NCBI GenBank assembly: GCA_021234535.1
Contig: CM037850.1
Span: 19,456,446 to 19,520,445 of the forward strand
DNA: 64,000 nt
DNA from: Stichopus chloronotus
Lineage: Eukaryota; Echinodermata; Holothuroidea; Aspidochirotida; Stichopodidae
Direction: 5' to 3'
Part shown: positions 39,362 to 51,745 of the stretch, in pieces
How the letters are laid out: each line of letters starts with the position of its first letter
Position numbering within the stretch: the stretch's first letter is position 1
Position numbers and translations under genes: made by a program
Notes under the pieces: generated by a model
Told to the model about the DNA's origin: nothing
Seen by the model: only the letters and a program-made list of their open reading frames with translations
The model's database searches: none

Positions 39362-42300
39362 CTTTTAAGACTTTCTTCACTTGGCGGACTCTGCTCGAGT
39401 TTGGACAAAGCGCGAACTGCTTTTTGGTGACGCGGATAAAGTTGCAAACACTTCTTGAACCACTTCTTGGCCTTTTTCTTATTATTTTTATGGATTTCGA
39501 TGACTTCCATCTATACAGACAGTGAAGGAAGCAAAGTGGTGGAAAGTCAGTGACATTCTAACACATTTAAATTACCTATCACCTAAATATAATGGAAATT
39601 TCAGATAATCTTTCCGTCAGTCTTCTCAGGTAGTCAGGAATTGAAAGAATTTGGTATAATGGGGAAGATGTCACTGTACTGTCAATGTTGAACTTCTATG
39701 TGCTATGTAAATGAATCAATGTATGTGATTACCAGCTGTCCTCGGTCCTGTTCCTCCGTCGTGGGTATAAAATCATGGTGTATAGTTACTTAGGTGTATG
39801 AACTGTCACAGTGTCGAATGAGATCAACTACAATTGAAGCCTAACCCTATTTTTAGCAATCCAGAGATCGAGGTAGCATCATCATAACAATCAGTAGTAC
39901 ATTTTGGTTTCAAATTTTATTATTTTTGTGTCATTCATAGCCTTACTTGTATTTAGATGACCAGGAAGAAAAAGAAAAGAAAATAGAAGAGAGTTGAAAA
40001 CCTTCAAGTTTTGTCACAGGCATGCGTGAGGGCGACATATCGTTACATAAATAAACCTGCATCGCCTTTTTCTGTGCACAGCCTAAATTAAAACTGCTTC
40101 TTAAGAAATATATTAAATTCAATGTAAATACTTTGATGAATAAAACCCATTCCTGTGTCTGAATTTCTGCCTATTTTTCCAGCATTGGTACTTACATATC
40201 ATACTTATACATACTTCTTAAATCAACGATTTAAGGTAGTAAGCACGTGTCGACAAACGTCTAAATTCAAGCTTATTAACTACAACGGCGTAACCTAGTC
40301 AACCAAGCGTAGTAACAATATGCGCGAAAATACTCACGCACATCAGATATTTTCATGAGATTTTATATAGTATAATACCTGCGTTATTACACAGTGTTTC
40401 ACTCACGGGACTTACGCTAGGACGATTATCAGACAACTGGCATACAACTACATACAAGATACATTATTTTTCCTTTAAGCCATAAGGATGTTCGGTCAAG
40501 TATCTACAAGTAGAGATTAATTCGGTGCGCGTATTGATCTTACTGGTCGAGTGGATGATTTCTAATTTCTCATCTAAACATAGGTTAAAAACGCCAGAAT
40601 CCCGTTTATAGGTATTGGAGTTTCTAATAATATCCCAGTCGATAAAGTAAGCTATGCCCTTATATACTTAGATAATTCTGTTTCATTTGCGTAACGCTTG
40701 TTACTAAAGTATTTAGTACGATTGTTATATCTTAGCTTGAACTGGCCGCCCACCAGCCCTATGTACGATTCATTAGTATTATCTGACTTTACAGTAGCTT
40801 TGTAAATCACCGAGTTTACCAAACACTTCCCACGTAGGGGACAGGTTGCTTTAACCTCACAGTTGCATGTTTATTGGGAAGGGGTCTTGATTGTTTTCTT
40901 TTTTTTTTTTTTTCTTTTTTCATCAGATTGATGTTATGTGACTTAATAATAGTATTCCTGTCATTCATGCAACTATAGCTAACCTTTGACGTATTTCTGT
41001 TGAAGAGTTTTGCAGTCTGTGGCCTATCGAGAAATGTTTGAATTTGGCGACAACATTGTTTTCAGGTGTTTTACTGAAGGTGGGTTAAACCAGATTGTTT
41101 GTCTGCGTCTGTTGTTGTTTTTTTCATTGTGTGGTCTGTTCGTGTTGGTTGGTGTACTAGATGATTGGTACATAACCACTGGACTCGTGAGCCTGGTTAT
41201 ATGTGGATGCGACTTCGTTGAATACAGATTCACTGGATGAGAGCAATGATACTCGTTTCTATTGGTGGCTGCGGAGTTGAATGAGACTGTGACGTGTAGA
41301 CCATGTGACTTTAAGAGCGTGATGAGGTGATTTTGGCCTCTGTCCGCGTTGCTACCGGATTGGACATTCATGACTGTCAATGACGGTAAAGAACGACGCT
41401 GGCTAAATCCAGGGCAGAGGTAATTTCGTGGAGAAGGAAAAGGCCTACTAGTTCGGAGATTTCAGGGCAGTCATAGCCTCCCATAGTGACATCGAACTGG
41501 TTGCAGTCTTCTCCCTTGACCCAAACTCACCCTTTGCCGTAATAGAGGAGAGACCTTCTCTGGTGCATGATTAATTTAAGCTCAGTGGTGGTGATTCTCG
41601 AGGAGCAACGCAGGCAGAGCCAGAGATCACCTCATCACGCTCTTTAAATCACATGGTCAACACGTCACAATCTCATCCAACTCCACAGCCACCAGCTCTC
41701 TCGACGTCAGCCTTGACCTCAACACCAGAATCCGTAAACCATACAGAAAAACAAATAACAGCCCAGTGCATATTAATCGCTCAATTCCAACCGGTTTCTT
41801 TACGTGTACGCAGAATACATGCAATCATTGATTACTCACACATGTACAGGAATAAGGGTAGCAATTTACTTGAATTTGCATTTTCCTTGCTTTTTTTGTT
41901 GTTGTTGTTGTCAGTATTGGGATATCCATTGCCAAGTGATGTATATGTGAGGTCGTAGATCTCTTTATGAGAGTTAAACTTGAACAATTTTGGAATCAAA
42001 AGAATTGTATTTACATTGATTGCCTCCCGATTGCCTTGATTGCCTTTATCGTCTTGAACAAGTCTTGCCATTGATTCTAACATCGATGCTAAGACCTTGT
42101 CTAAGTGTCGATGTTTTCCCGTTTCCACTGGATGTATCAGCTGCTCAGCGTTCCTGAAATTCTCCATTGCTGCCGTGTCATTTCCCATCTGATGAAAGGC
42201 TCTTCCGAGATATATATACGGTAATATGTTCGTTGGGTCTGCAGTAGTGATTCAGGAAAGACAAGGAGTTCTACATTTCTAAGTTCTATCCACTGAATTC

Positions 42301-42953
42301 TGTTGTTTTGTGATTTATTTCACTCATTGCCATTATGGCATTATTTTGGGGCAAACTGTGTTTACCTTCTTTTTCTAGTTTTTTTTTTTTTAGAAAGGTG
42401 CAAAGGTCTTTAAGCAATCTGTGTCTTCCAGTTCCCTGGCTCAACTGAATAAAGTAAAGAGAAAGGAACATTTTAAACCAACCCAATGAATGTGTTTTAT
42501 TGTGTGTGATGTTGTAATCCAATACTGGCTTAGGTATTCTGTTCTGATCAAACGTTTACCAATGGCCGGGGATTTTGGTCAAACGAGTCCTTTTAATAAT
42601 TGATAAAAGAATTTCCGCGTTTTTTTTTTTTCTTTTCATGTTTTGACGTGTTGTACTAAATACTGTTTAGGACATACATGCAGAATGAATACGTAGTGTA
42701 ATGTTATTTCTTATCATTTTACCTCCCATTTATCGCATTAACATTGCTTTCATATAAACATTTGCTCAATTGGCAATCCCCTTTTTGTGAGATAAATTAT
42801 AACAGTTTAATTACACACATCGCTGCTTGTTTGTAGAATCCAGCAGCTTTTGGTACGTAAGAGTGTCCAAACAAATGTCCAACGTTGTTCCACAGTCTCG
42901 CATTTCTGGTTGTAATCTGTAAACCTGAAATAAAGAGCTTCCTCTCGCCTTGC
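39362..42953 (-). CDS. TPR-repeat gene fragment, TMTC-like, copy B (partial, 3 exons recognised)
   Basis: Counterparts of the copy A exons at 42,817-42,953, 41,840-42,238 and 39,362-39,510. All three stay open. Compared with copy A there are about 16 amino-acid changes and about 4 silent ones, with the third exon changed most (12 of 149 bases). In this copy the second exon does not hit the weak donor. It runs on through GYPNTDNNNNKKSKENANSS to a strong donor ATGT/GTGAGT at 41,839. This suggests copy B keeps the original exon end and copy A has lost it by deletion. Function as for copy A: possible C-terminal TPRs of a TMTC-type membrane protein, otherwise unknown. Confidence 0.45.
40464..41095 (-). 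pseudogene. Decayed GIY-YIG retroelement fragment (Penelope-like), copy B
   Basis: Same content, order and frameshift as 31,296-31,920, with a longer T tract (about 40,899-40,920) splitting the upstream part. It ends with a stop at 40,464-40,466. It is inactive and was copied with the segment. Confidence 0.7.
41263..41692. repeat. Imperfect inverted repeat (arms about 95 bp) in copy B
   Basis: The arm at about 41,263-41,362 (TGGTGGCTGCGGAGTTG... to GCGTTGCTACC) is found in reverse complement at about 41,600-41,692 with roughly 10 percent mismatch. Copy A keeps only the left arm; the right arm lies in the segment missing there. The loop is about 240 bases. Confidence 0.7.
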
Positions 42954-43796
42954 CTAAAAAGTGAATTGAAAAGATGTGAATGTTTATGCAACCAAAGATA
43001 TTTTTTAAGGTACCGTTAATTTATTTAGTGGCCAAGATAAGCATTACTTAAAGATTCCTAGCTTGTCTCTTTTTTCGCAATTGGTAAAGGATATTTTGCT
43101 AGTCAGTACCGTTTACCTAAAGACCTCTATAAACATAAATGTTTGGATCTATATATTCAATTTAAAGGCTCATCACGCCAGTCAGTTTCCATTCTCCCAA
43201 CCACTTACATCTCGTCCCTCGTACAGTCTTTCTTAAATTCCTATACATGGTTTGATGAGTTACTACCTTTAAATATGTAACGTTTATGTCAATTAATTTC
43301 TTTGAAAAAATTCCTGACAAAGAGAAGTAAAAAAATCCGCGAAAGCCAATGAAAAATTAAATAAAACGTGTTTTTAAATGCAAGGAGTTTCGATATATTT
43401 GTAGATAATCTGACGAATCGTAAGATATTAAACGCAAAAGTATCAGTCGTCGTGGCCATGTACTCATAATGGTAAACCTTACAATCTAAATGATGGAATA
43501 GGTCTATATTGGCCTGGGAATATTCAGTTGAGACATGCACAGGAAAGTCCGTAACAATATCATTAAATTGTAGTGAGCAGAGATAGAGATGTAGAGAAAG
43601 AAAAATAGTGTATTCAATTTGGGAATCTCCATCAGTTTTGCGTAAGTAAAATACAGCTTAAGTGGAAAAACAATCCAGTCACCACAATTTGCATTTATAT
43701 AATTTTCTATCCTATCTCTATCCTAAAGTCAATTTGAAATCTATTGCTTGCACATCTATCCATACCTGTAGCGGTGAGTGATGTCCTGCAGTCCTC

Positions 43797-43907
43797 TCAG
43801 TTCTTTTTGTAGTGATATGACATTCGGTCGAATTTACCTTCCACTGGCACATTTTTAACTCGCATTCCAGCTTTAACAAGCTGTGAGGTTATTTCTTTGT
43901 ACGCTAT
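43797..43907 (-). other. Short domain remnant, Myb/SANT-like, copy B
   Basis: Counterpart of 34,310-34,420: YKEITSQLVKAGMRVKNVP, then GKFDRMSYHYKKN and the same stop. The differences from copy A are mostly amino-acid changes. Confidence 0.3.
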
Positions 43908-44075
43908 GTTAGTCCATTATGAATGTATCAGTGTATCAGTGTGATCAGTGTGATCAGTGTGTAGGAAGAAAGCTAAAATAAGCATCCATTCAGCTGATAC
44001 GGATAGTTAAGAATAATCATTATTTTTGTCAATATTAACACTGTAAGTAGTTTTGAATTTAGGGACCAGGTTTTC

Positions 44076-44218
<143 letters not shown>

Positions 44219-44284
44219 AAAAGACGACAAGTCCAGGTTGCATATTCCAAGAGTGCTCGATAGGTGTGAGGCCCAGAGCTAATA

Positions 44285-44470
44285 ATATTTAGGAATAAAT
44301 TCAATTATTTAGACGACTCATATTTGTTTACAACGTTGTTTCGTGCAGGTAGTGCTGCACTCATCGTTCATCATCGTTCATCATCATATACGTTCTGATG
44401 AGTGCAGTACTACCTGCACGAAACAACGTTGTAAACGAATATGAGTCGTCTAAATAATTGAATTTATTCC

Positions 44471-44476
<6 letters not shown>
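44285..44476. repeat. Large hairpin, inverted arms of about 80 bp
   Basis: The left arm (about 44,285-44,364) and right arm (about 44,395-44,476) are reverse complements with only two or three mismatches. The loop holds repeats of CATCGTTCAT. The right arm carries the hammerhead core on the plus strand. The left arm carries the same motif on the minus strand, but there the core reads ACGATGA instead of CTGATGA. Confidence 0.85.
44385..44443 (+). ncRNA. Type I hammerhead ribozyme of the Penelope-like element
   Basis: All conserved parts are present. Core CTGATGA is at 44,395-44,401. Stem II is GTGCAG / CTGCAC (44,402-44,407 and 44,414-44,419) with loop TACTAC. GAAA is at 44,420-44,423. Stem III is a palindromic CAACGTTG (44,424-44,431), which can close only as a tiny stem or by dimer formation. 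The cleavage triplet GTA predicts cutting after 44,433. Stem I pairs CATAT-A-CGTT (44,385-44,394) with AACG-A-ATATG (44,434-44,443): nine pairs around one A-A mismatch. A very short palindromic stem III is the known form in retroelement hammerheads that act as dimers. Confidence 0.9.
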
Positions 44477-44502
<26 letters not shown>

Positions 44503-45360
44503 CGCCTCCGTAAAAATTGCTCTAGTGACTCCACATTTGCCATCCGTAGTACAGAATACAAATCGTACTTATTACGACAAGGTTACCCCTCCCATATTAT
44601 TGAAAACAGCTTTTATAAAGCAAGCTTGACCAGTCGTGCATTCCTACTCCGCCCCTCCAAAAAGAACATTCAACGGAAATACCCCCTTGTCTTGGATTTT
44701 AATCCACATCTTCCTGATATCTCCAAAATTCTACACAAACACTTCCCCTCGTTAAGAAATTGTACCCAGGTCAAAGACCTCTTCCCCCAAAATTCTATCA
44801 TTTCCTCTTATCGTAGAACGAAGAATCTCAAGGAGATTCTCGCCCCTTCAAAAATGCGACCCCTTCCCTCTACAGAGCATACCATCACCAAAGGGTATTT
44901 TACTTGTACTAAGAAATGTGATCTTTGCAAAAACTTTTCCAGCACATGTTCTTCATTCTCAAGTTGCACTACCGGTAATTCATATATGATTAAAGAAAAT
45001 ATTACTTGTACTTCATGTAATGTTATTTACCTAGTTACTTGTCATAAATGTAACATGCAATATACTGGCTCAACTTCTGCTGCATTCAAAGTCCGTTTCG
45101 GAAATCACAAATCTGCCATGCTTACTAACAAAAGACATGTGAGGTGGCTATTCACTTCAACAGTTCCCCTCACAGCTTATCCGATTTCGTTTTTACCCCA
45201 TTCGAACAAATTCAAAATACTAGCAATACCAATAGAAATCTCCTCAGACCTGAAATCTACTGGACAGCACAATTACAAACCCTTAAACCCTTTGGCCTCA
45301 ACAAAAGAAATGAGCTGCACTCTCAAAAACGCATCAACTTTAGCTCTTAATCTTCTTTGC
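44503..45360 (+). pseudogene. Penelope-like polyprotein C-terminus with GIY-YIG endonuclease, frameshifted
   Basis: The frame opens within the TA tract and reads RLRKNCSSDSTFAI onward. It includes a cysteine cluster (YFTCTKKCDLCKNF) and the nuclease core: NVIYLVTCHKC (the GIY strand), MQYTGSTS (the YIG strand) and FKVRFGNHKSAM with the catalytic arginine. A frameshift follows near 45,135-45,144. The likely original ending lies in the other frame up to the stop near 45,350 (MAIHFNSSPHSLSDF, EIYWTAQLQTLKPFG and NELHSQKRINF are visible there). The remaining in-frame tail up to 45,369 looks out of frame. No reverse transcriptase motifs are present. Codon content is unlike the single-copy genes nearby. 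Confidence 0.85.
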
Positions 45361-46171
45361 CCTTTGTAACTTAAGCTCATTTTCCTCTTTACCTCTTGTA
45401 ATCTGTCTTTATCTTGTTCAAGTTCAAGTTCAGTAACTTTCTGACATTTTTGCTTCTACAGTCATTGTACTTCAAGTTCAACACTGAAGAAGGTCGAACG
45501 ACCGAAACGTTTGTTTTTAATAAAATTTTGGAGTAACAGAAGTTCAGTTTCTTTCTTGTCACGTCTTTTTGCCGTTTTTGTTCTCTCTAATTATGAAAGT
45601 TACTGCTTGGCATCCCTGGTGGATCCTTCTGTTAGGAGCACATTGTTTGGAACTGTCGCTATTTGCTATTCCAATATATTTGAAACTCTGATGGATTTCA
45701 AACATGATGGTCCACACTCCAGTTAAATAAAGCTCGTTTTAAGCTACGATGTGAATCAGAAGGATTAAGGTGTTTACATATGAAATTGTAAAGTCAGATT
45801 GTCAGAATATGTCAATTTGGTTAAAATATTTTGAATGCATACTTCTCATTTAGCAATGGGAGTGGGAGTCATCCTTGTTTTGATTCATTTGGGGTTTTTG
45901 ATTGTGAGGGAAAAGCGAAGTGCAGTTTATTTTGTATAGAGACGTGTATTCGGTATAGTGACATGTATTTTCGGTATAGCAACATTTAGGTTTGGTACCA
46001 AATGACACCATGATCATGCTATACCCATTTGGCGTTTCAAATATATCGGCTACTATAAAACCGCCCCATACGGGTGGTCGGGCTTATAGATTGCGATATT
46101 GAGATCATTAACATACACTACCTACAGCCGGGTCTGTTTGCTAACGTAGTGACTCTCGCTCTCGGAAAGTC

Positions 46172-46584
46172 AGAATTTTACCAAGGGTTAGACAAGTATT
46201 ACGAGAATAATCAGTTGACGGTAGGCGTAATACGTGCGGGCTACTTTTTGAGTAGGATTGAAGTTACTGAAAGACTGGTTTAATGTCACTATTTACTTGT
46301 TGTTAGGCCCAGTCGAAATATATACTTCGCTCACTTTGAGAGTAATGCACAGAAAACATACTAGTTTACCCAAGTGTGATATATTCAGAGAGCACCAAAA
46401 AGCATTGCCCTCGACAGTCATGATACGTATTTTCTCTTCTTTTCACAGGTTGCAGCTAACGGGGGGGGGGATAGATTTGGGGATGTTGGCTATGGTTTTC
46501 CAGGTACTGCAGTAGTCGGTGTTCTGACGTTTTAGTTGCCAATTTAGTGGGCATCGTTTACCACGTGAGTGGAGCCATCGAAAC
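46172..46584. other. Single-copy spacer between copy B and the second cysteine-rich block
   Basis: This continues the right flank that the tandem event left single. No exon is supported. A G-rich run (46,460-46,469) and acceptor-like sequences occur without a matching frame. Confidence 0.5.
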
Positions 46585-47479
46585 GTCAGTATTGGTGGAC
46601 AACAAGGACACTTACGAGCTCCCCGTGAGCGAGGAATGATGTGTGTGTGTGGGGGGGGGGGGGGAGTGGGCTCGAGCTCAGGCGATAGGCCTTGACTTGC
46701 TACAGCAGTGTTTGTCAGTGCATACACATGCTTCCACACCTACAGTGGTCTATCACAAATTAAATATTTTCTTGCCAAATAAAAATTGAATCATTTTCTT
46801 AAACCCATGCACAATATAAGGAGTGATTGTAAGCAATGTTTTTCATTGGTCAAGCATATCTGTTTAAACTGAAAAAAATGTGCTTCTTTTGCTCATATTT
46901 TTAATTTTCCCAAACTTTAAAACCGTTGTCAAGATGCACAAATCCAGTATAAATGATTTCGTATAAACAAAAATGTCACGTTAAAATTTCTTTCTTTTTT
47001 CTCCTGCCGTATAATTAATGTTTGTACTACATTTGTATTAATGTGGGAATGCGTTAAGGTAGTGTCGGGAAGCTAGAGTATTTTGCTCCTCGCCAGACCT
47101 GATCTTGTACATTTGGTAATAGTGGTTGTGTATTGTACAAGCTTTTGATAGATTCTAGATCTCTTTCCTCTACATCCACTTGGTTTGCCAAGTAAAGGTT
47201 TGACAATACAAACGACAAGAAGTGACTATTCCCTCATTAAACAGTCTTCCTGTTCTTGATAGATTCCTATGACCAACATAATTTTAAGTTTTAAAGTTAT
47301 CCATGCTGTTATTTGGTCTGTGGACATGCTCCTGAAAGCCCAAACAATCATTGTTTTGCACTTTGCCTTTGTAGTAAATTTAGGGATTTTTTTTTTTTTT
47401 CAAGTTTCACGTATTCTATCCAGTGTTGCCTTGTCACTTTTTTTTCTATTGCTTCCATACATGCATCAACACCAAGTGC

Positions 47480-47690
47480 ATTGGGTGTCACTCCGAAAGG
47501 TTACGGAAATGATGTGAAGGTTGGGGACGTAACAACACGCTACGTTGACTCTAAAAAGTCGCTTACGCTGGTGCACTGGACTGACAAGAAATTAACCTCA
47601 ACAATGAGTCAATATTTGACTCCCAGTTCATACACCCTCTGCAGGGGTTGTCTCGAGCAATTTCAATCCCGTCTACCTTTCTTGTGAGAG
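47480..47690 (+). pseudogene. Possible piggyBac-type transposase remnant
   Basis: The open frame contains ALGVTPKGYGNDVKVGDV, SLTLVHWTDKK and LTSTMSQYLTP. The pattern 'V-x-W-x-D-K-(R/K)-x-V-x-x-(L/M)-S' is a hallmark of piggyBac-family transposases near the catalytic core. No further transposase sequence or terminal repeats are seen, and a frame-broken match is at 16,960-17,105. The assignment rests on one motif. Confidence 0.35.
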
Positions 47691-48716
47691 CAAGGTGTGT
47701 GGAGGTTGCCTTTGTAATTGTCACAGTTGACCGGACTTCGCTTTGAGTTTGTGAAAACGTCATATGAGGTAACACTTTATAACTAGACTCATATTGAATA
47801 ATCTGTGTTATTCTTTCTAAGGTAACACCACGACTGCACTGCAACCATCTGGTGTGACTTGATGGTGTCTTTTGCAGACATGGTACAACAAAAATGACAT
47901 ACATTAAGGCCGTTCATGTTCACAGCTTGTGAATCATGGAATGGACAAATAAGTAAAAAAAAAAAATAAACTTACCAGTGAGAATCTGATCGAATATACT
48001 ACTTTAACGTAAAGTGGTAAAAATATATGAAGAGATCAATGACTGTTACTTAGAAGGGTGCACGTATAATTCCCAACAATACAGGTATAAATATAGACGC
48101 ATATATGTACGTTAAAAGAGATGGTAAGACCGCACTTTCCTGTAAAATACGTTATTACAGTAATTTTCACACCCTGAACATTAGTTTAAGCACTAAATCA
48201 TACTGCTAAAGAGTATAATATATTCTTCGTTTGATAGCGTTATGAATTCAGTAAGAATTGCCTCGTTGAAACTAGTTTAGGCTGCTACTCACATACTCTC
48301 TCGAGTCTTCTTGCGGCCAGATTGTACACAATTTACCTTCAAGTTTGCCATTATTTTCTTCTTTCTTCGTTACTTTCATTACTTAGTTGTAGGATAGGCC
48401 TATGAGGAACTAGCTTAAAGTCAATGTACTTTCATATGATATACCAACAAGTTGAATACACAGATTTGTTTACACCTCAGCTGCTTGTTTGATTTCTTTT
48501 CATTGGTCCAAGAGTCATGCGTGTATTTCATTGGTGCTTTCAGTGCTTACGTGTAACATTCCTACACCCAGTTAGTCCATCTGCAAACAGGTATGGACAT
48601 GGATAAATAATGACTAGGTTTATCTGTGGTTAAGTAGTTTACTCAAAGAACGGAACAACAAAGGTTTCGTGGGAACGAAATACCAAAAGCTGTTATCATT
48701 CTCGTTTCAAAGAAAC

Positions 48717-51413
48717 ATGAATTCGCTTAAAGTTATTGTCATCTTTCTTTTCGTCATGACAGAAATAATAACAGGTGAGTTAAAATCTAGACATCATTAT
48801 TATGTTAATATTGCGACTTCATTCACAAACGTAATATTATTTGTTGTTTTAATTGTACCTAAGTAAGTAAGTGTGCCTATTTTTTCGGTAGTCGGATATG
48901 CTCAATGTTACTTTTGTCTGAATTCTAACTCTACATAGATGAAATGTTTTAAGTAATCTTCAGTTGCAACGTACATTTAAAAAGTGTATCTTGTTTACAG
49001 TTGAGATTCATGTTTAAGTTCCTAAAAGACCAGTCTATTTATATAAGTACCTTTCACACTCTAGGTTATCTGCAGAGTCTTCACAATTTATCCCCAAAGG
49101 GCAGATTTTTTTTTCTTCAAAAATTGGGATTGTAATTGGGCCTTCGTGTATGCGTTAACTGTTTAGTTTTAAAAATTCGCAAGACATTACATGTAGTGCT
49201 ATATTTTCAAGATACGGTCAGCAATATGTGGCTGACCACTGGTGACAAAAGACCAGTGTAGGGCCACGGGAGCGACGCTTGCTGAGTAACTAGAAAATTT
49301 GGTGACAAATATATCGCAACCACCCTCTGTCTGTAATTTGCTCCTGCGCCAGATTATTTTGAGAGCAGTTCCCAATGGAAGCGTACAAATTACATGCAAA
49401 AGGAAAAAGAACTATCTCGGCAAAATGACAATTTTGGTAAAATTCACATTTTGACGACTTAATAAACTATTTGAAATGAAAAAGAAAACCTGAAATTTGT
49501 AATCTTGACCTTATTCAGCATCTTTTTCATGAAGACAAAAGTAAGGGTAATTGTCAACAAATCAAACTGGCAAAATTAGGAAAAGTGACATTTTGCCGAG
49601 TTCAAACATCTCGTCAAAGTGAAAAAAAAATGAAAAATTGTCATCTCGCAGTGATAAGCAGCTTATCAAAACGGACAAATACGGAAAATTGTCACATAGT
49701 TGACTTAGAACATCTTGTCAAAATGCCGAAATTCCGAAATTCGCCATTTTGCCGAAGTAAAGTATTTCGTCAAAATGTTAAATTCAAAATGTTGTCATTA
49801 TTACTAGCGGTCCAGTCGGAATTGTAACCATAATGTTATCTTCACTATAAGTTGGTTTAATTGATACGCAATATTTTAGCTTACATGCGATGTTTTCAAC
49901 CAGAATATACTACATGCTCTATTCACAGTTTCCAGTGAAATCATCGATCGTTTTGATGTTCTAATTCGGCAAAATTACAATTTTCCGAATTTTGTGGTTT
50001 TGATGAGTACTTCATTTCCGCAAAAATAACATTTTTCGAATTTTGTCTTTTGGAACGAGATATGGTAACTCGGCAAAATGACAAATTTTTAGAATTTTAA
50101 CGTTTTGACAAGTTAATCAAATCGCCAAATTCCCGATTTTTTTTTTTTTTTATTGTCATTTTGCCGAGATGGTTTCATTCACATGTCCCTTTTACGCTTC
50201 CACAGTTTCTTGATAAACAGACTCCCGTATCATGGTATTCTCAGATGTCAGTGTATGGTATACACTGCGAGCATCTGTATTCTCTGCGGAGGAGGTACTG
50301 CGACCATGTATATAGCTTTTGATACACTGTCGGAACGATTATCACGCTTTCATGAACAGTATACTGTCGGACGTTTGACTAACCCAAGTCTTAAATTGCG
50401 AAACACTAAAATACAGAACTGCCAAAATAAAAACGGGTCTTACAAAGCCTTATCCTAACCAAAACGAAATTACAACAAAATCTCGACTACATGATCAAGC
50501 TAAGTTGTAGAGCAAACTACTGAATGTTGATCAAGAATCATTGAAGAAAGAACTGCCTCTCGGAAATAACAAGCGTGCATAGGTACTGTTCATGACGTCA
50601 TGGACAGTGCAAAAGCTTGCTTGATGAGTTATAATTTTCTTAACCAATCAGCCTCTTCACCACCTAGCTAAGGACCTCTGTTTAACCATCGGACATGTCT
50701 CGATCGGACGGCTAAAAGCCAAAGTGGGGACAGGGATACATCCTCTGGTTGATCTCGATTTTTAGTTACCACAAATTAAAGTCAATATTTTTTAATATTA
50801 GAGGAATAAATGATTGGGACTATGTAGAAAATATAATCATATTATATGGACTTTTCACATTTTTTTTTTTGCACGTGGTTTTTTTCTTTTTCGTAATACA
50901 CACTGCTAAAGTTTGTGACGTTCTGTTCTATCCCATGGTACTTGCAATCATTGAGAGCACCAACGGGCACCACAGAAGGCACTAAAAAAACTTATTTTCA
51001 GTAATTGCATGGTGAGGGAAGTAGGCACTGTATGATCCTTAGCAATAAGGAGTCTGGGCAATTTTAAAGGTTGGGAAACACTCTTCTATTCTGACAGTCA
51101 ACACAATCTATCGTCGTTAAATCTTGTTTGTTTTACAGACCCAGGAGTGATGGCCCAGTCCTGCACGACTTCCTTTAGGAATGAACTACGGCTATGCTTT
51201 AACTGTCACTGTAAGAATATGGCGAGTGACACAAGCTGCAGTTCGTCATTAGACCTATGCGACGGCCCACCATTTAGCTACCCTTGGACAAACTGTGGTG
51301 ACAAAACTTATCGTCAGGTAAAACAAATTATGAAGAAGCTGAAAGATTGCTCGACATACCAAGGCTCATCCAGACTTGTTCCTGATTACAGTTATCCCAG
51401 CCTGAGTGAATAG
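48717..51413 (+). CDS. Secreted cysteine-rich peptide, family member 2 (2 exons)
   Basis: Exon 1 (48,717-48,774) encodes MNSLKVIVIFLFVMTEIIT and ends with donor G/GTGAGT. Exon 2 (51,139-51,413) follows TTTTACAG and ends in TAG. Phase 1 on both sides gives a 110-aa product. The mature part begins near DPGVMAQSC and keeps all eight cysteines of gene 1 with the same spacing, including CFNCHCKNMASDTSC, LCDGPPFSYPWTNC and KQIMKKLKDCSTYQG. Changes cluster in the signal peptide, in the first 20 mature residues and in the C-terminal tail; the middle is almost unchanged. Role unknown; secretion is predicted from the hydrophobic leader. Conserved upstream sequence (TATCATTCTCGTTTCAAAG before the ATG) suggests a shared promoter or 5' UTR. 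Confidence 0.75.
49412..50172. mobile_element. Foldback-like element, intron of gene 2
   Basis: Counterpart of 19,021-19,984 with ends TATCTCGGCAAAATGACAA and TTGTCATTTTGCCGAGATGG (one mismatch) and the same degenerate internal array. It is about 200 bases shorter than copy 1 through loss of internal units. Flanks match those of copy 1, so the insertion predates the block duplication. Confidence 0.6.
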
Positions 51414-51739
51414 GAGGTGTGCATAGCCAATAAGAAATCGAGACTGATATCATCCAGTCTTATCCTCTTCTCTGTCAATCATCTGCTCTTGGAATCACGT
51501 TTCAACATCACATTTTGTACGGGATTTTCTGCAGGCCTCAGTTGTTTTTCATCTATGTGACACATTTGTTAACAGATTAAGTGTAAGTAAAAGAACTGGT
51601 AGATCGGGTGTATGCAGAAACATATTTACAAAAAAATGTAATATTTAAGGCCATATCCAGTTAAATCTTTGTTGATTGTAAGTACCAGTATAGCTTTGTA
51701 TCCCTTATACCGGTGGTGGTAACTTTACCTGACATTGAT

Positions 51740-51745
51740 AATAAA
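51740..51745 (+). terminator. Polyadenylation signal of cysteine-rich gene 2
   Basis: AATAAA about 330 bases beyond the stop in TGACATTGATAATAAACATT, matching gene 1. Confidence 0.5.
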
